Assembly (NCBI GenBank): GCA_946122785.1
Contig: CAMGYJ010000011.1
Location: forward strand, 18,848,001-18,912,000
Direction of reading: 5' to 3'
From: Linum tenue
Taxonomy: Eukaryota > Streptophyta > Magnoliopsida > Malpighiales > Linaceae
DNA: 64,000 bases
The notes under the pieces were generated by a model. That model was not told the DNA's origin. It ran no database searches and saw nothing but the letters and a program-made list of their open reading frames with translations. A program made the position numbers and the translations under genes. Position 1 is the first letter of the stretch. Each line of letters begins with the position of its first letter. Shown piece after piece: positions 11,741 through 22,591 of this stretch.

Positions 11741-12664
11741 CAATGTTGTCAAAATCGGACCGGGTATCGATCCGGATTAATAAGAGGTTTAAGGTTTATC
11801 GACTAACCGTTGTTTAACCGGTATTGTGAACCGGTCATAAAACCGGTAAGATACAATATGTCAAAAAATTATGGTTTGATGGTAATTACAAAGCCTAAAT
11901 TAAAATAACGAAGTATGAAATTTAGAGGAGTAAACAACAAAAACGGTGTGGTTACTTTGGAATTTTTATATGTTTCTTGATGATAAAAATCAAATTGAGA
12001 CGAAAAAAGGGTCATGATCAAATGCCCAATTAGGACGTCTGTGTCTTAATAGGAAAGAGTTTATGTGGCTGGAGACATCATATGATTTATTGGGCTGTAA
12101 TTATAGGAAAGAATTTTTTTTATGGAAAACCTATTTACGGAAATAGTTAGCGTTATAATATGAAAGAGTTGATATTTTTAAAATCAATAGCAATTAACTG
12201 GGAAAATAAATTATTGGATTTCAACTAATAGAAAAGAGTTAGTGTTTTAATAGGAAAGATGTAGTATTTTGATGATTAATAGAAATTAACAAGAAATTAT
12301 TGGGTTGTAATTAATGTGGAAAACCTAATAACCCAATTAGAGGTGAGATGGTTCTAAATTACCCACATCACGCTTCCGCCAATTTAACTTACTTGTTGGG
12401 TCATTAATGCAGTATTGATTTTTCCCTTTTCTAATTCAAAATTTCCTTTTTCAGGCCTGTGTTTTTCATTTTTAAAATGTCAATTAGAAAAGGTAAAAAT
12501 AGTATCAAAACCGCCGGTTCGGGTTTGCCGGTTATCCGGCTAAACCGGTCGAGATTCGGCCGGCTGTATTTCTCTCCGTTTTAAGCATTCCGTAACCGGA
12601 TTACTGTCCGGATCCGGTTTTCTCCGGTCTGACCGGCCGGTCTGGAACGGTTTTGATAACACTG
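11741..12664. mobile_element. hAT-type non-autonomous element (924 bp)
   Basis: The 8-bp repeat ctttttct flanks it at 11733-11740 and 12665-12672. The ends are inverted: left caatgttgtcaaaatcgg, right reverse complement cagtgttatcaaaaccg. Both sub-terminal zones are rich in ccggt/accgg, which is typical of many plant hAT ends. No transposase ORF is present. It lies 24 bp outside the chromovirus LTR. Confidence 0.85.
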
Positions 12665-12672
12665 CTTTTTCT

Positions 12673-13398
12673 GACTCCAACGCATACCACGGAAGGGTCT
12701 TTGGTCATTTCATTATTAATTATTATGGTCTAATCAGTTAGTTAGAGGACAGAATGGATTTAATTTATATGGGCTTGGGTAATTATTTCCAGCTTCTTTA
12801 ACTAACCAATGACTAACTAATAATTATTCAGTATATGGGCTATCATTCACCATATCCATGCAATTTAGTTCATTAAATGAGACACTTGCGCAGGTTGCAA
12901 GAAAACCACTGTTTTCATAACCGGATCGGATGGTCAAACCGGAAAAATTAGTGATTCATATTTGAACGGTTAACTAATATAGAACTGTTGGTTAAGTATT
13001 GATAGAATCGTTCATGCGCTATAATATACAAGACATCTATAATACATTAATTCATATGTGAATTTATCACTACCCATAAAAAATTATAAATTCCAAGCAT
13101 AACTCATCAGTTCATTTCAATATACATACGGCACACAAATAGTGGCTGAATTGAATGGGAATACCAAAAATGGTATTGCCTTGCAATTTTATTCCTGCTA
13201 CACCCTATCGTAGCTTTGCAATTAAGTATCAACAATTGCTACGGACAATAGAGCTAATAAGGTGGGATACATAATCATACACAACAACTAACTCTCACCC
13301 GACTACTATATAATCCATGGATTAGAGACATCCTGCTACTCCCACCCAACACATCCATCCTTTCCCGATTGATTATCTGTTAGCTTATGAATTAGTGC
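12673..13398. other. Intergenic, with 52-bp repeat copy 2 and an hAT-like end
   Basis: The 52-bp repeat copy at 12700-12751 is described under copy 1. Near 12909 the sequence cactgttttcataaccgg resembles the hAT-type end seen at 11741, but no partner end or target duplication was found. A TATA-like ctatataa is at about 13305. No gene is recognised. Confidence 0.5.
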
Positions 13399-13584
13399 AT
13401 GTATTCTATGACGACTGCCATTGTCGTTCTTCTTTTAATTTTGCTAGCAAGTCTTTATTCAAATGTTGTTGATGTCTTACTAAATTTAGTTTCTTTTTCC
13501 TACTCAAAATCGAGTTGCAATTGCCTCCGTACTGACAAGGGCGGAGGGAGAGGGTTAGAGGGTGAGTCCCAGGAGATAATATGA
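13399..13584 (+). CDS. Small hydrophobic ORF of unknown function, 3' end replaced by an insertion
   Basis: The 61-codon ORF starts MYSMTTAIVVLLLILLAS, a signal-peptide or membrane-segment profile, followed by a short Ser/Cys stretch (SCNC). From about 13536 it runs into an hAT-type insertion, so the last 15 or so codons are element-derived. A TATA-like box lies about 95 bp upstream. I do not recognise the family. It may be a chance ORF or the stump of a secreted-peptide gene; the second is only an inference. Confidence 0.2.
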   Translation: MYSMTTAIVVLLLILLASLYSNVVDVLLNLVSFSYSKSSCNCLRTDKGGGRGLEGESQEII

Positions 13585-14334
13585 AAAATTACATATAATA
13601 GTTAATCGATATGAAAAATAACATGTATTTAAATGAGAATTGTTGATCTTTCAAATATTTGATATATGATTTATACTTTGTGTCTTGGCATATTTAATGT
13701 TTTCATAACGAGCTATATACAAACGAAAATGGTGCATATGATCCGCTCAAAATTAAAGATGTACTCATTCAATATCTACAACAAATTTTGACAAAATCAT
13801 AGCTAATTTGTAAAATATTTTTATTTCAATCAGGGATAGAAAGAGTGTAATGGGTGGCTCCATAGGACGAAAATGAGTAAATTAGTATAATAGTTAATTG
13901 AGAATAGTGCACTTCTAATTGAGAATTGTTGACCGAGAGATCATGTGTTCGAATCTTGGTGCTCCAATTTGTTAAGCACATGCTATTCGAATTTCCAAAA
14001 ACTTTAAGCATGTATAAGTTGGTTTTGGTTAACAGGTAAGTGTTAGTAAATACTAAATGCTATAAAATTCATTATTAAAACTTTACCAACAACTCGAGTT
14101 TATTGATGCTAAACAGTCTTGACAAAGAACATCATTGAAAAGCAAATATATATATCTAAATTGTAAATAATTTTTTGATACATATAGAGTGATATTCTTG
14201 ATAGTTTCAACATATATTTAATTTATCAAGTTTTTTAAATAAAACATTATATTATGAATGATTTAAAAATATTTTATTGTATGTACTTTTTTCTAAATGG
14301 ACTCACCCTCGACAAAATCCTGACTATGCCACTG
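13536..14334. mobile_element. hAT-type MITE (caagggcggagg...ccactg)
   Basis: Flanking octamers cgtactga (13528-13535) and cgtactaa (14335-14342) match at 7 of 8 bases. The left end caagggcggagggag and right end tgactatgccactg resemble the ends of the element at 21991-22564 (cagtggcggagggagg ... cgtcactg). The interior is AT-rich and has no coding sequence. Confidence 0.65.
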
Positions 14335-14771
14335 CGTACTAACATATTTTTATGTATTGGTAGTAGAAATTAATATTTTAAATTCGCGTATATTCATGGT
14401 TGCGGGAGGATTAAATTGTATTTATGTGCTACAATTCTTCAATCTTTGCTTTTATATTTAATTTAGTTTTAGGGTAAATAAATTTGTTAGCCAAACCTTT
14501 CAAAATTTTCAAATTATTAGTCAAACGTATAAAAATATAAAATATTAGCCAATTTTTCGTAACACATCACAATATTAGCCATTTGTTAGTTATTGTTGTA
14601 ATTTTGCAAATATTTTCTTAGTCAAAATACTAAAATTTTGGAATGTTGACCGCCACATGTCTCTTTGTCAGTATCATGTTGTCAAGTCAATTATTACTAC
14701 CAAAACTGTTAACAGTAAGTTAAAATTTGACTAGTAATTTGTATTTTGAAAGTTTGACTAATAATTTGAAA

Positions 14772-16143
14772 GGCTAAATTGCAAGTTTGATCACTCGAAT
14801 TGCTACAAAATTTCACATTTGGTCACTCGAATTGGTTTATTCCATTCGTAGTCACCTAAATTAGTTTAACAGTCCAAGTTCGGTCACCATCCATTAACCT
14901 CCGTCAGACTCCGTTAGTGTCCTCAGTTAACTGTTGATGTGGCTAACAGAGATGTCTAGCCACCCAATTTTAACCCAAGAAAAACAAAAATTGACCCGCC
15001 ACGTCAAAAAAACCTGCCACCTCATATAAACACAACCCAACCTAAAAAAAACCATTAACCCACCCAGAAAAATCTACCCATCTGCCTTCCGCCTCTCTCT
15101 CTCTTCCGACATGGCTCTGTTTCCTCCATCTCCCTCCTTCATCTTCTCTCAACACGACTCCAGCAAGGAAGACGACTACGGCAAGATCCATCTCTTCTCT
15201 CGACTTCCGTCTCCAAGCAGCACCTCTTTCGTCGACTCTGCCAGCAGCCAATTCTGCTCGACCAAGGCAAAAAGGTCAGATACCCGATTACCCCAACCTC
15301 GCTCGTCAATTATTAATCTCTATCAATTAGTCTTCCAATCCATGTCTAGGTTGTTTTTTAGGGAAATTCAATTTCAATTTATTGGTTGGTTGGTTGGTTG
15401 GTTGGCCGGTTCAATATGTCTGTTGCTGCAGAGTTGGGCGGTGGAGGCAGGGAGGGGGGAGATATCGATGATGGAGGGAGCCAGGGATCTGGCGATCACA
15501 TGGGGAGACACTCCCGCGTACTGGCGGTGGGAGATGGACGCGAATTCAAGGTTCGCCGGAGGGGAAGTGGCGGCGCTCGAAATCGTGTGGTGGTTGGAAA
15601 TATGGCCAAGATCCAGACCCGGAGGCTATCGCCGGGAACCACGTACGCGGCCTACCTGGTGTTCAAATTGATGGGTGGACCGTGGACACATCGGGTTCGC
15701 GGGGCAACCCGTGAAAGTCAGGGTCGGGTTTGTGGGTGACGAAGCCCTGGGCAAGGAATCGGTCGCGCATGTGGATCCGGCGGTGGGGGCTACAACAAGC
15801 AGATCGAGGGGAAATCCCCCCGGCGGCGGCGGAAGCATGGTATAGAGGAAGAAGAAGAAGGGTGGATGGGTCACGGGTTCAATTCGGTTCGGGTATCTTA
15901 TGTGTCTGGGTTATAATAAAGTAACTGATGGATTTTTTTTGTTTAAATTGGGTGACTAGGCATCTCTGTTAGCCACGTTAGCAGTAAACTGACGACACTA
16001 ACGGAGTCTGACGGAGGTTAACGGAGAGTGACCGAACTTGGACTGTTCAACTAATTTAAGTGACTACGAATGGAATAAACCAATTCGAGTGACCAAACGT
16101 GGAATTTTGTAGCAATTCGAGTGACCAAACTTGCAATTTAGCC
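14772..16143 (+). mobile_element. Pack-MULE carrying a PP2-like gene fragment
   Basis: A perfect 9-bp duplication, aatttgaaa, flanks the element (14763-14771 and 16144-16152). The ends are inverted repeats of about 200 bp starting ggctaaattgcaagtttg; they occupy 14772-14965 and 15940-16143. Between them is GC-richer, gene-like sequence with a fragment of a phloem-protein-2 lectin gene. No transposase is encoded. Long terminal inverted repeats, a 9-bp duplication and a host gene fragment together define a Pack-MULE. The element is inserted in MITE-like element A. Confidence 0.88.
15477..15845 (+). pseudogene. Captured PP2/Nictaba-type lectin fragment (PP2-B-like)
   Basis: Frame 0 from 15480 reads ARDLAITWGDTPAYWRW and then SRF...EVAALEIVWWLEI, the hallmark start of the PP2 domain. 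Near 15600 the match moves to frame 2 and reads RRLSPGTTYAAYLVFKL. Near 15696 it returns to frame 0 with PVKVRVGFVGD and ends at TAG 15843. Two frame changes make it a pseudogene. The F-box part found in plant PP2-B proteins is not seen. PP2 proteins are carbohydrate-binding phloem or stress lectins; this copy would not make one. Confidence 0.8.
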
Positions 16144-16180
16144 AATTTGAAAAGTTTGAAAGGTTTGGCTGATAAATTTT

Positions 16181-16514
16181 GGGTAGTGTCTATTTTTTAT
16201 CCAAACCTTTTTTCAGATTCTTTTATATTATCCAAACCTATTAAAATACTATAAATAAATCAAATGTTAACTTCCAATTAGCAATTTTGTTAGTAATATG
16301 ACTTGGCAACATGATACTGACTTGGAAGAGACACATGAAGGTCAATATTCCAAAATTTTAGTATTTTAACTCAAAAAAGAGTTACAAAATTATTAATGAT
16401 AACATAAAAATGACTAATATTTTGACGCATTACGAAAGATTTGCCTAATTAATAGCAATTTTAATAGGTTTGGATAATATAAAAAATCATTAGCATAAAA
16501 TATAGATATTACCC
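16181..16514. mobile_element. MITE-like element B, inverted relative of element A
   Basis: The left end gggtagtgtctattttttat and right end (reverse complement gggtaatatctatattttat) are inverted repeats. The core holds gacttggcaacatgatactg, the reverse complement of a segment in element A near 14670-14690. Elements A and B overlap by about 4 bp at gggta. No clear target duplication was seen. Confidence 0.55.
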
Positions 16515-19036
16515 ATAAATTTTATTTATCCTTAATTTTACTAACAATATAATAAACATGGTTATATATGCCAAGATTCTTATTATTTTAGAAAAAGCTA
16601 ATCTCTGTTTCTTTAATCACACACTAAAAGAATCAAGATTTAGAATTATTACACATTTAGTGAGTTAATGTGATATCCAAAACAAAGCAAAAAAATTGTT
16701 TCACTGTTGTTATAATTGAAAATTAGTCAATATGCAATCCAAGTTGATATCTAATCTCACAACTTAAAAGAGGAGTTGGATTCTTCAATAGATGGTTTCG
16801 AAAAAGTGGCTGCCAATAAATCCCAAGACATATTATTCTTTGGCCAAGTATGATAGTTATCGGCTTAAAGTGTAAACTAACAACAACCACGCGAATTCAA
16901 CTCTATGATTTGATTTTTTATTTTTTTTTTTTTTGTATTCCTACTTTTTTTCAAAATAATGATATTTGGGTGCAAATTCTCAAAGGGAAAATCAAGGACT
17001 TTCACCCCCTTTTACATGACTAGAGAGTTTACACACTATCAAGACTTTATGCCAGTATGACAACGAGACGTTATAGGCCAATTCTAAACAAATTGATCAT
17101 CAAGTTTGAATCAAATATAGAAGCTGAAGCATGCGATGATATTTCAGCCATACCAGCTTGCAAATTTAATTTCATTTAACAATAAGTGCAACCAAAGTAA
17201 ATTTCTTTCAGGTTCGAATTACTGTTCTCAATTCAAGTTTACTTCAATCTAATGTGTATACAGGCAAAAACATTGATAAACTTTTAAAATTTCCAGTCCA
17301 CGAATGTTGTTGGTTAGCTTCAGTATTCAGGTTTATTGACATCTAACACTCACTGGAAAAATTAGCTGCGAGGAGGCTCCGACTAAAACTTCTCAAGTAT
17401 TTAATTCCTTTTTCAGTTTTAAAATAGCATGCATTACTTTAAAACTAATCTCAAAAGGGTGTTGGGGATTGGTTCTCAAGATAATTCTCTTTGGTACTAT
17501 AGTTACCCAATTAAATGCCATCCTTGCAAATATGGGTAACTACCCTCTCATCCTGGTCATTACATGTTGTTTCATACAACAGTAAGGAAACATCTTTATT
17601 ACTTTGTCATTATTAACCAAACCATTTGTAAATAAATATGACATTTAATTAAAAGATCAACAAATTTGCAAGCGAGAAAACCTTCTCCTCATTTGGAGCG
17701 ACTTTGCTATTGGAAAATCCAATAATTCCGGAATCATTATTTTTGGGGCAAGGTGAAATTCATGACAATTTCATCACTGTATTTGGTTGCCCGTTATGAT
17801 TTTGAAGTTTCAAATAGAAAAATGAATTAATTATCATATTATTTTGTATAAAAGCGACTGAGATTGGCCAACTCTTGCAGTGAAAAGCTCGACATCATAT
17901 CAACAACTAATTTCAACCAAATCAATGCAAAAGCTAATTCCAACACAATGATTGAATGAGAGGATTATCAGTTTCTCTTCTCTTACAAACTGAGGGAGTG
18001 ATATTGAAGTTCGATAGCAAGCTCACATATGACATTGCTAAGCAATAAGTGAGTACACGATTTCCATGATGGGGAAGTATGAGAAGAGCAAAACTCATAC
18101 GATCTTCCTGACTTGATCGAGTTAAATTATACTGAAAATAATAATAGATATTAATTATAAATTTGTGATATTCTTTATTTGATTTGGAGTATATTTGGAA
18201 CATGCATCCTCTGATTATTATTTAACAAATCTGCCTACCACGTCTACTTCTCACATGTTGATTTTTCAAGGCAATTTATTGCGTCTATTGTCCAGTAAAT
18301 AAATTGCTATGAATGGTCTACCAGGTTTAAATTATACTTAGTTATAGAATCAAGCATACAGTTCTTCAATTTTTATATCATGCAAAGATGATACTCAATT
18401 GTAATCTTTAACTTTGACAAATGTATTTAATTGTATAACTCAAAACTTCAGAGGAACTTTCCTTCATTACCCACCTAGCATGCATACAATTGTATACTTG
18501 ATGTATTATCAAGTGTATACGTTTTTAATTTGTATACCATGCACAAATACATGCCTTCAATTTTTAAATAATGCACAAATTACACTTATTTGTATTCTTT
18601 AATCTATAGGCAAATGCATGTTGTTTATAACATAAACCTCCGGTAGAACTTCGCTTTCTTTCACACTAACATGCAAGCAATTGTATCGAGCTACAATTTT
18701 AACTCTAATATATTTTAAATACATATGATTCTAGAAAATCACACCATATATTATGCTTTTGACAATGATCTTAATTCATAATGTTAATGTAACATAACAA
18801 GAATGAGACCGTTAATGGTGGATGTAATAGATCTGGTGCTAGAGGTGACAATTATCTTCAGCAGAAGAAATACATTGTTCACGAGGAAGATACAAGTACC
18901 AATTATTAGTAGAAAGAACAAATCTGGGATATTGTTCATAACTTGGATGAGGTAAATACTACTCTTGTTCTAATTTGAAAGATGTAAATACGACTGCAAT
19001 GAAAAAGATAATTGGTATTTGTAAAAAGTTTACCAT
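16515..19036. other. AT-rich intergenic stretch
   Basis: No convincing gene is present. Features are a T-run near 16918-16934, gtatac-rich imperfect repeats at 18420-18540, and many stops in all frames. Short acidic-looking ORF pieces near 18800-18960 could be a decayed transposon protein, but I cannot assign them. Confidence 0.5.
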
Positions 19037-19046
19037 CAAATATTTG

Positions 19047-20393
19047 GAAAAAATCCAAAAGTACCACTGTTTAAAAAAAGAATTCCAAAAATACCACTCA
19101 ACCCCAAAAAATTCCAAAAACACCACCCTTTTTCAAAAATCGCCACCCCACCCTGCGGTTTACATGAAAACCGCTTGTCGGGGCGCGATTTTCTATGCAA
19201 ACCGCGGGCCTAGGGGGCGGTTATAAAAAAAAATTGGACCAAACCGCTGGGTGGTGTGGCGGTTTGGCCCAAAATGCCACCCCACCCAGCGGTTTGGTCC
19301 AATTTTTTTTTTTATCAACTCCTAACTTCGGTCGAAACTTCAAACGAACGTAACTTTGCACTCGGGTATCTGATCGTAGCGATTATTTTTCATTTCGCAT
19401 AACTTTTTAAGATCTACAACTTTTACTAGGATGAAATTTTCAAAACAGGAATTATTTGTGGATATAAGGGACCTTGAGAATAACTTTACCTTTACTTTTC
19501 ACAAATCCATGTACATTTTGAAATTATGATTATATTAAAAGTTGTAGATCTTGAAAAGTTATGCGGAATCAAAAATAAATTCATGACGTTCAGATTTTGG
19601 AGCATAAAGTTATGGCCGCCCAAAGTTTGACGAAAGGCGAGACCCGGCGGTTGCGGCTTGCAAAATCTCAAAAAGTTTGCGAGCTCCATTTTTTGAATCC
19701 GAATAAATTTTTGAGATCTTGCAAGCCGCAAACCGCCGGGTCCCGCCTTCGTCTCGAAAAAACGTCATTTGCCACCCCGAACGAGCCTTTTTATTTTATT
19801 TCGTCAAACTTTGGGCGGCCATAACTTTGTGCTCCAAAATCCGAATGTCATGAATTTTTTTTTATTCCGCATAACTTTTCAAGATCTACAACTTTTAACA
19901 TAATCATAATTTCAAAATGACATGGATTTGTGAAAAGTAAAGGTAAAGTTATTCCCAAGGTCCCGTATATCCACAACTAATTCCTATTTTAAAAATTTCA
20001 TCCTCGTAAAAGTTGTAGATCTTGAAAATTTATGCGAAATGAAAAAAACAATCGCTACAATCGGATACCCGAGTTCAAAGTTACGTTCGTTTGAAGTTTC
20101 GGCCGAAGTTAGGAGTTGATCGGGAAAAAAAAATTTGGACCAAACCGCTGGGTGGGGTGGCGGTTTTGGGCCAAACCGCCACCCCACCCAGTGGTTTGGT
20201 CCAATTTTTTTTTTATAATCGCCCCCTAGGCCCGCGGTTTGCATAGAAAATCGCGCCCCCGACAAGCGATTTTCGTGTAAACCGCAGGGTGGGGTGGCGG
20301 TTTTTGAAAAAGATGGTATTTTTGAAATTTTTTGGGGTTGGCTGGTATTTTTGGAATTCTTTTTTTAAACAGTGGTATTTCTGGAAAAAGTCC
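19047..20393. mobile_element. Foldback MULE-like element (1.35-kb palindrome)
   Basis: The 10-bp sequence caaatatttg flanks both sides (19037-19046 and 20394-20403). The element is almost entirely two inverted arms meeting near 19690-19700. Left-arm blocks such as caccccaccctgcggttt, gaccaaaccgctgggtgg and aagatctacaactttt all recur inverted in the right arm. Arm length is about 650 bp with scattered mismatches. No transposase is present. A 9-10 bp duplication places it with MULE-type foldback elements. A transcript across it could fold into a long hairpin. Confidence 0.8.
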
Positions 20394-20476
20394 CAAATAT
20401 TTGTGCTCAATAAAATGTAGGAAAATAAGGAAGATTTCATTGAAATACAAGAGAGAGAAAGAAGACGAAATTAATA

Positions 20477-20968
20477 GGGTTATAGGTATAATATGCCCCT
20501 CTACTATGACGTTTTATCAAACATGCCCCTCTATTGTTTTTTACATCAAACAAGCCCCTGTAATTTGGAAAAACTATCAAACATGCCCTCAGTTGAAATT
20601 TCCATTGAAAAAATCGTCAATCATGGTTGAACCGAGATTTAGATGACCTGACATCGATAAATGGGAGGGGAAATGTCAGTTTTGACCCTTGCTTTATTTC
20701 TCTAGGTCTCATCAAAGTGAAATTATTATAATTATTTGGCTATACAAAAGAACAAAAAAAACTCTAAAGTGAAATGATTAGAGATATTTTAGATATTTGG
20801 GTCGCGCAAAAAGTTCGGTCTTGGTTAACAGTTTTTGGATGGAAATTTTAGCAAAAGGGCATGTTTGATAAGTTTTTCAAAGTACAAGGGCATGTTTGAC
20901 GTAAAAAATAGTAAAGGGGCATGTTTGATAAAACGTCATAGTAGAGGGGCATATTATACCTATAACCC
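20477..20968. mobile_element. Small MULE-like element (492 bp)
   Basis: The 9-bp repeat aaattaata flanks it (20468-20476 and 20969-20977). Inverted ends begin gggttataggtataatatgc and continue for about 100 bp with internal caaacatgcccct repeats. It is non-coding. Confidence 0.8.
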
Positions 20969-20977
20969 AAATTAATA

Positions 20978-21777
20978 ATGTAGATAAATGTATGACTAAT
21001 GGAGATGAAGACATTAATATTGGTGTACATGATGATGTTGCTCATGTCGGAGGAAGTGCAAACAAGTCAAAATGAAAATGTGAATCTTTGACGATGAGGA
21101 GTAAATAGAAGAATGATTTTAAAATGTCTTTAGAAGTCGGTCCAGATTTCTCTTTCATTTTCGTAAAAGAATTTTAATCAATGAATTAGTTGTGTACAAT
21201 GTCAAAAAACCAATAGATAATATTATTTATGTGATTGGCGATTGAATCCGGCCAACTGGCCGGGTCCGTGACTAGTTCTTCCTTATATACTTCCTAGTGC
21301 TTTATTGCGGGTTAGGCATTAGCAACAGTTCCGATTGGTTGTCAATCGAGTCAAAGTCGGTACAAAGTGAAATAATTAGCGATGGAGCAGTAGGGATATG
21401 GATTAAATAGAAAGTAATTCGATTTAATGCGATTTGATTTTGTGATTCAATGCGATCAAATTTAAAGAAAAAATTTTAAAATTTTATCAAATTACTAAAT
21501 CATGTCATGTTTAATAATCTCAATAACCAAATCGTAGTAGTAGGATATTTAAAGTGGCAGTTATTGATTTGGATATTTGTCACTGTATCGAACAGGTCTA
21601 TGTGTGATTGGTATCAAACATAAATTCATGTGCAATGGTATTTTCGTAAGTACACAGTACCCATGTAAGTTTGATTCATTGATAATGTTTTAGATATGCA
21701 TAATGGTCCCCTTCGGATCAGATGTTGGATTTCGATTTGGTTAACAACAAAAATCAATTCGATTATTGATTTTCTTA
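20978..21777. other. AT-rich stretch with a Helitron-type 3' end
   Basis: No gene is seen. A Helitron-like terminus is annotated separately at 21248-21276. Short codon-like acidic stretches at 21000-21110 resemble decayed coding sequence but match nothing I recognise. Confidence 0.45.
21248..21276 (+). mobile_element. Helitron-type 3' terminus
   Basis: A perfect hairpin ccggccaactggccgg (21248-21263) is followed 8 bases later by CTAGT (21272-21276), and the next base is T. A short GC hairpin just before CTRRT, inserted before T, is the Helitron 3' signature. The same hairpin and CTAGT occur at 33206-33234. The 5' end was not located. Confidence 0.6.
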
Positions 21778-21990
21778 GGGCTTGTTTGCTTGTTGGATTT
21801 GAAAATAAGTATTTTGAGTTTTAAAAATCTTTGGATTTACGATGGATTTGTTGCATTAATGAATTGGAAGAGTTCATTGTTTGTTTGGTTAATTTTTATC
21901 ATGGATTTTTTATTGATTTGTTTCACAACTTTGCCTTCCATGATCAAATCCTAAATGAAATGTAGGATTTGCAAATTCATGGGGGCCACG

Positions 21991-22564
21991 CAGTGGCGGA
22001 GGGAGGTTGAAGGGAGTGGTGTCCTAGGACCCTACTTGGATAAATTAAAATGATTATATGTATATACATAATTGTTTAATTTGGGTAGATTTAGAATTTA
22101 GGATTCCATTCATATGAAATTTAATTGTCCTAGTATTATGAAACACAAATAAATTAGACTATATTGGTCATATGTCATTGAAAATCAACAATTTATAGTC
22201 CTTATTCTAAAATTTCTAATTCTACTAAATATGTGTACAAAAACCTCCAGCTATATCTAAAATGCTCTTAGTTCAACAAATTTTTCCTATCAATATACAA
22301 TTTCTTTGTCATCAAATGCGTTTTTAAAAACGTTTATATGTATTAGATTTTGCTTTATAACTATTTATCTTAGCTAGTTATTGAAATGTCATTTTTCAAT
22401 TATGAGTTACACAAAATGTAAGGTACAAATCTAATAACTAATGGTTTGATAAATGACAACTTGACTGTATATTTTTCAGAAAATTTAGTTGATAATTGAA
22501 TACAATGTTATAAGATTTTTTTTCAATGGGACCCCACTAAACTCGAATCCTGACTACGTCACTG
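21991..22564. mobile_element. hAT-type MITE (574 bp), nested
   Basis: A perfect 8-bp duplication, gggccacg, lies at 21983-21990 and 22565-22572. The ends are cagtggcggagggagg and cgtcactg (inverted). It is related by its ends to the element at 13536-14334 and has no ORF. Confidence 0.85.
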
Positions 22565-22591
22565 GGGCCACGGATTTGAATCTAAAAAAAT

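Larger units (their letters stand above)
14472..16184. mobile_element. MITE-like element A, interrupted by the Pack-MULE
   Basis: The left part 14472-14771 and the right part 16144-16184 make one short element if the Pack-MULE is removed. Its ends, gggtaaataaatttgttag and ctgataaattttggg, are roughly inverted. Its core (gttgaccgccacatgtctct) recurs in inverted orientation in neighbouring element B. Confidence 0.55.

Noticed and set aside
15111..15671. 186-codon ORF as an intact host gene
   Set aside because: Only its last third matches PP2, and the match changes frame twice inside a MULE, so it is a captured pseudogene.
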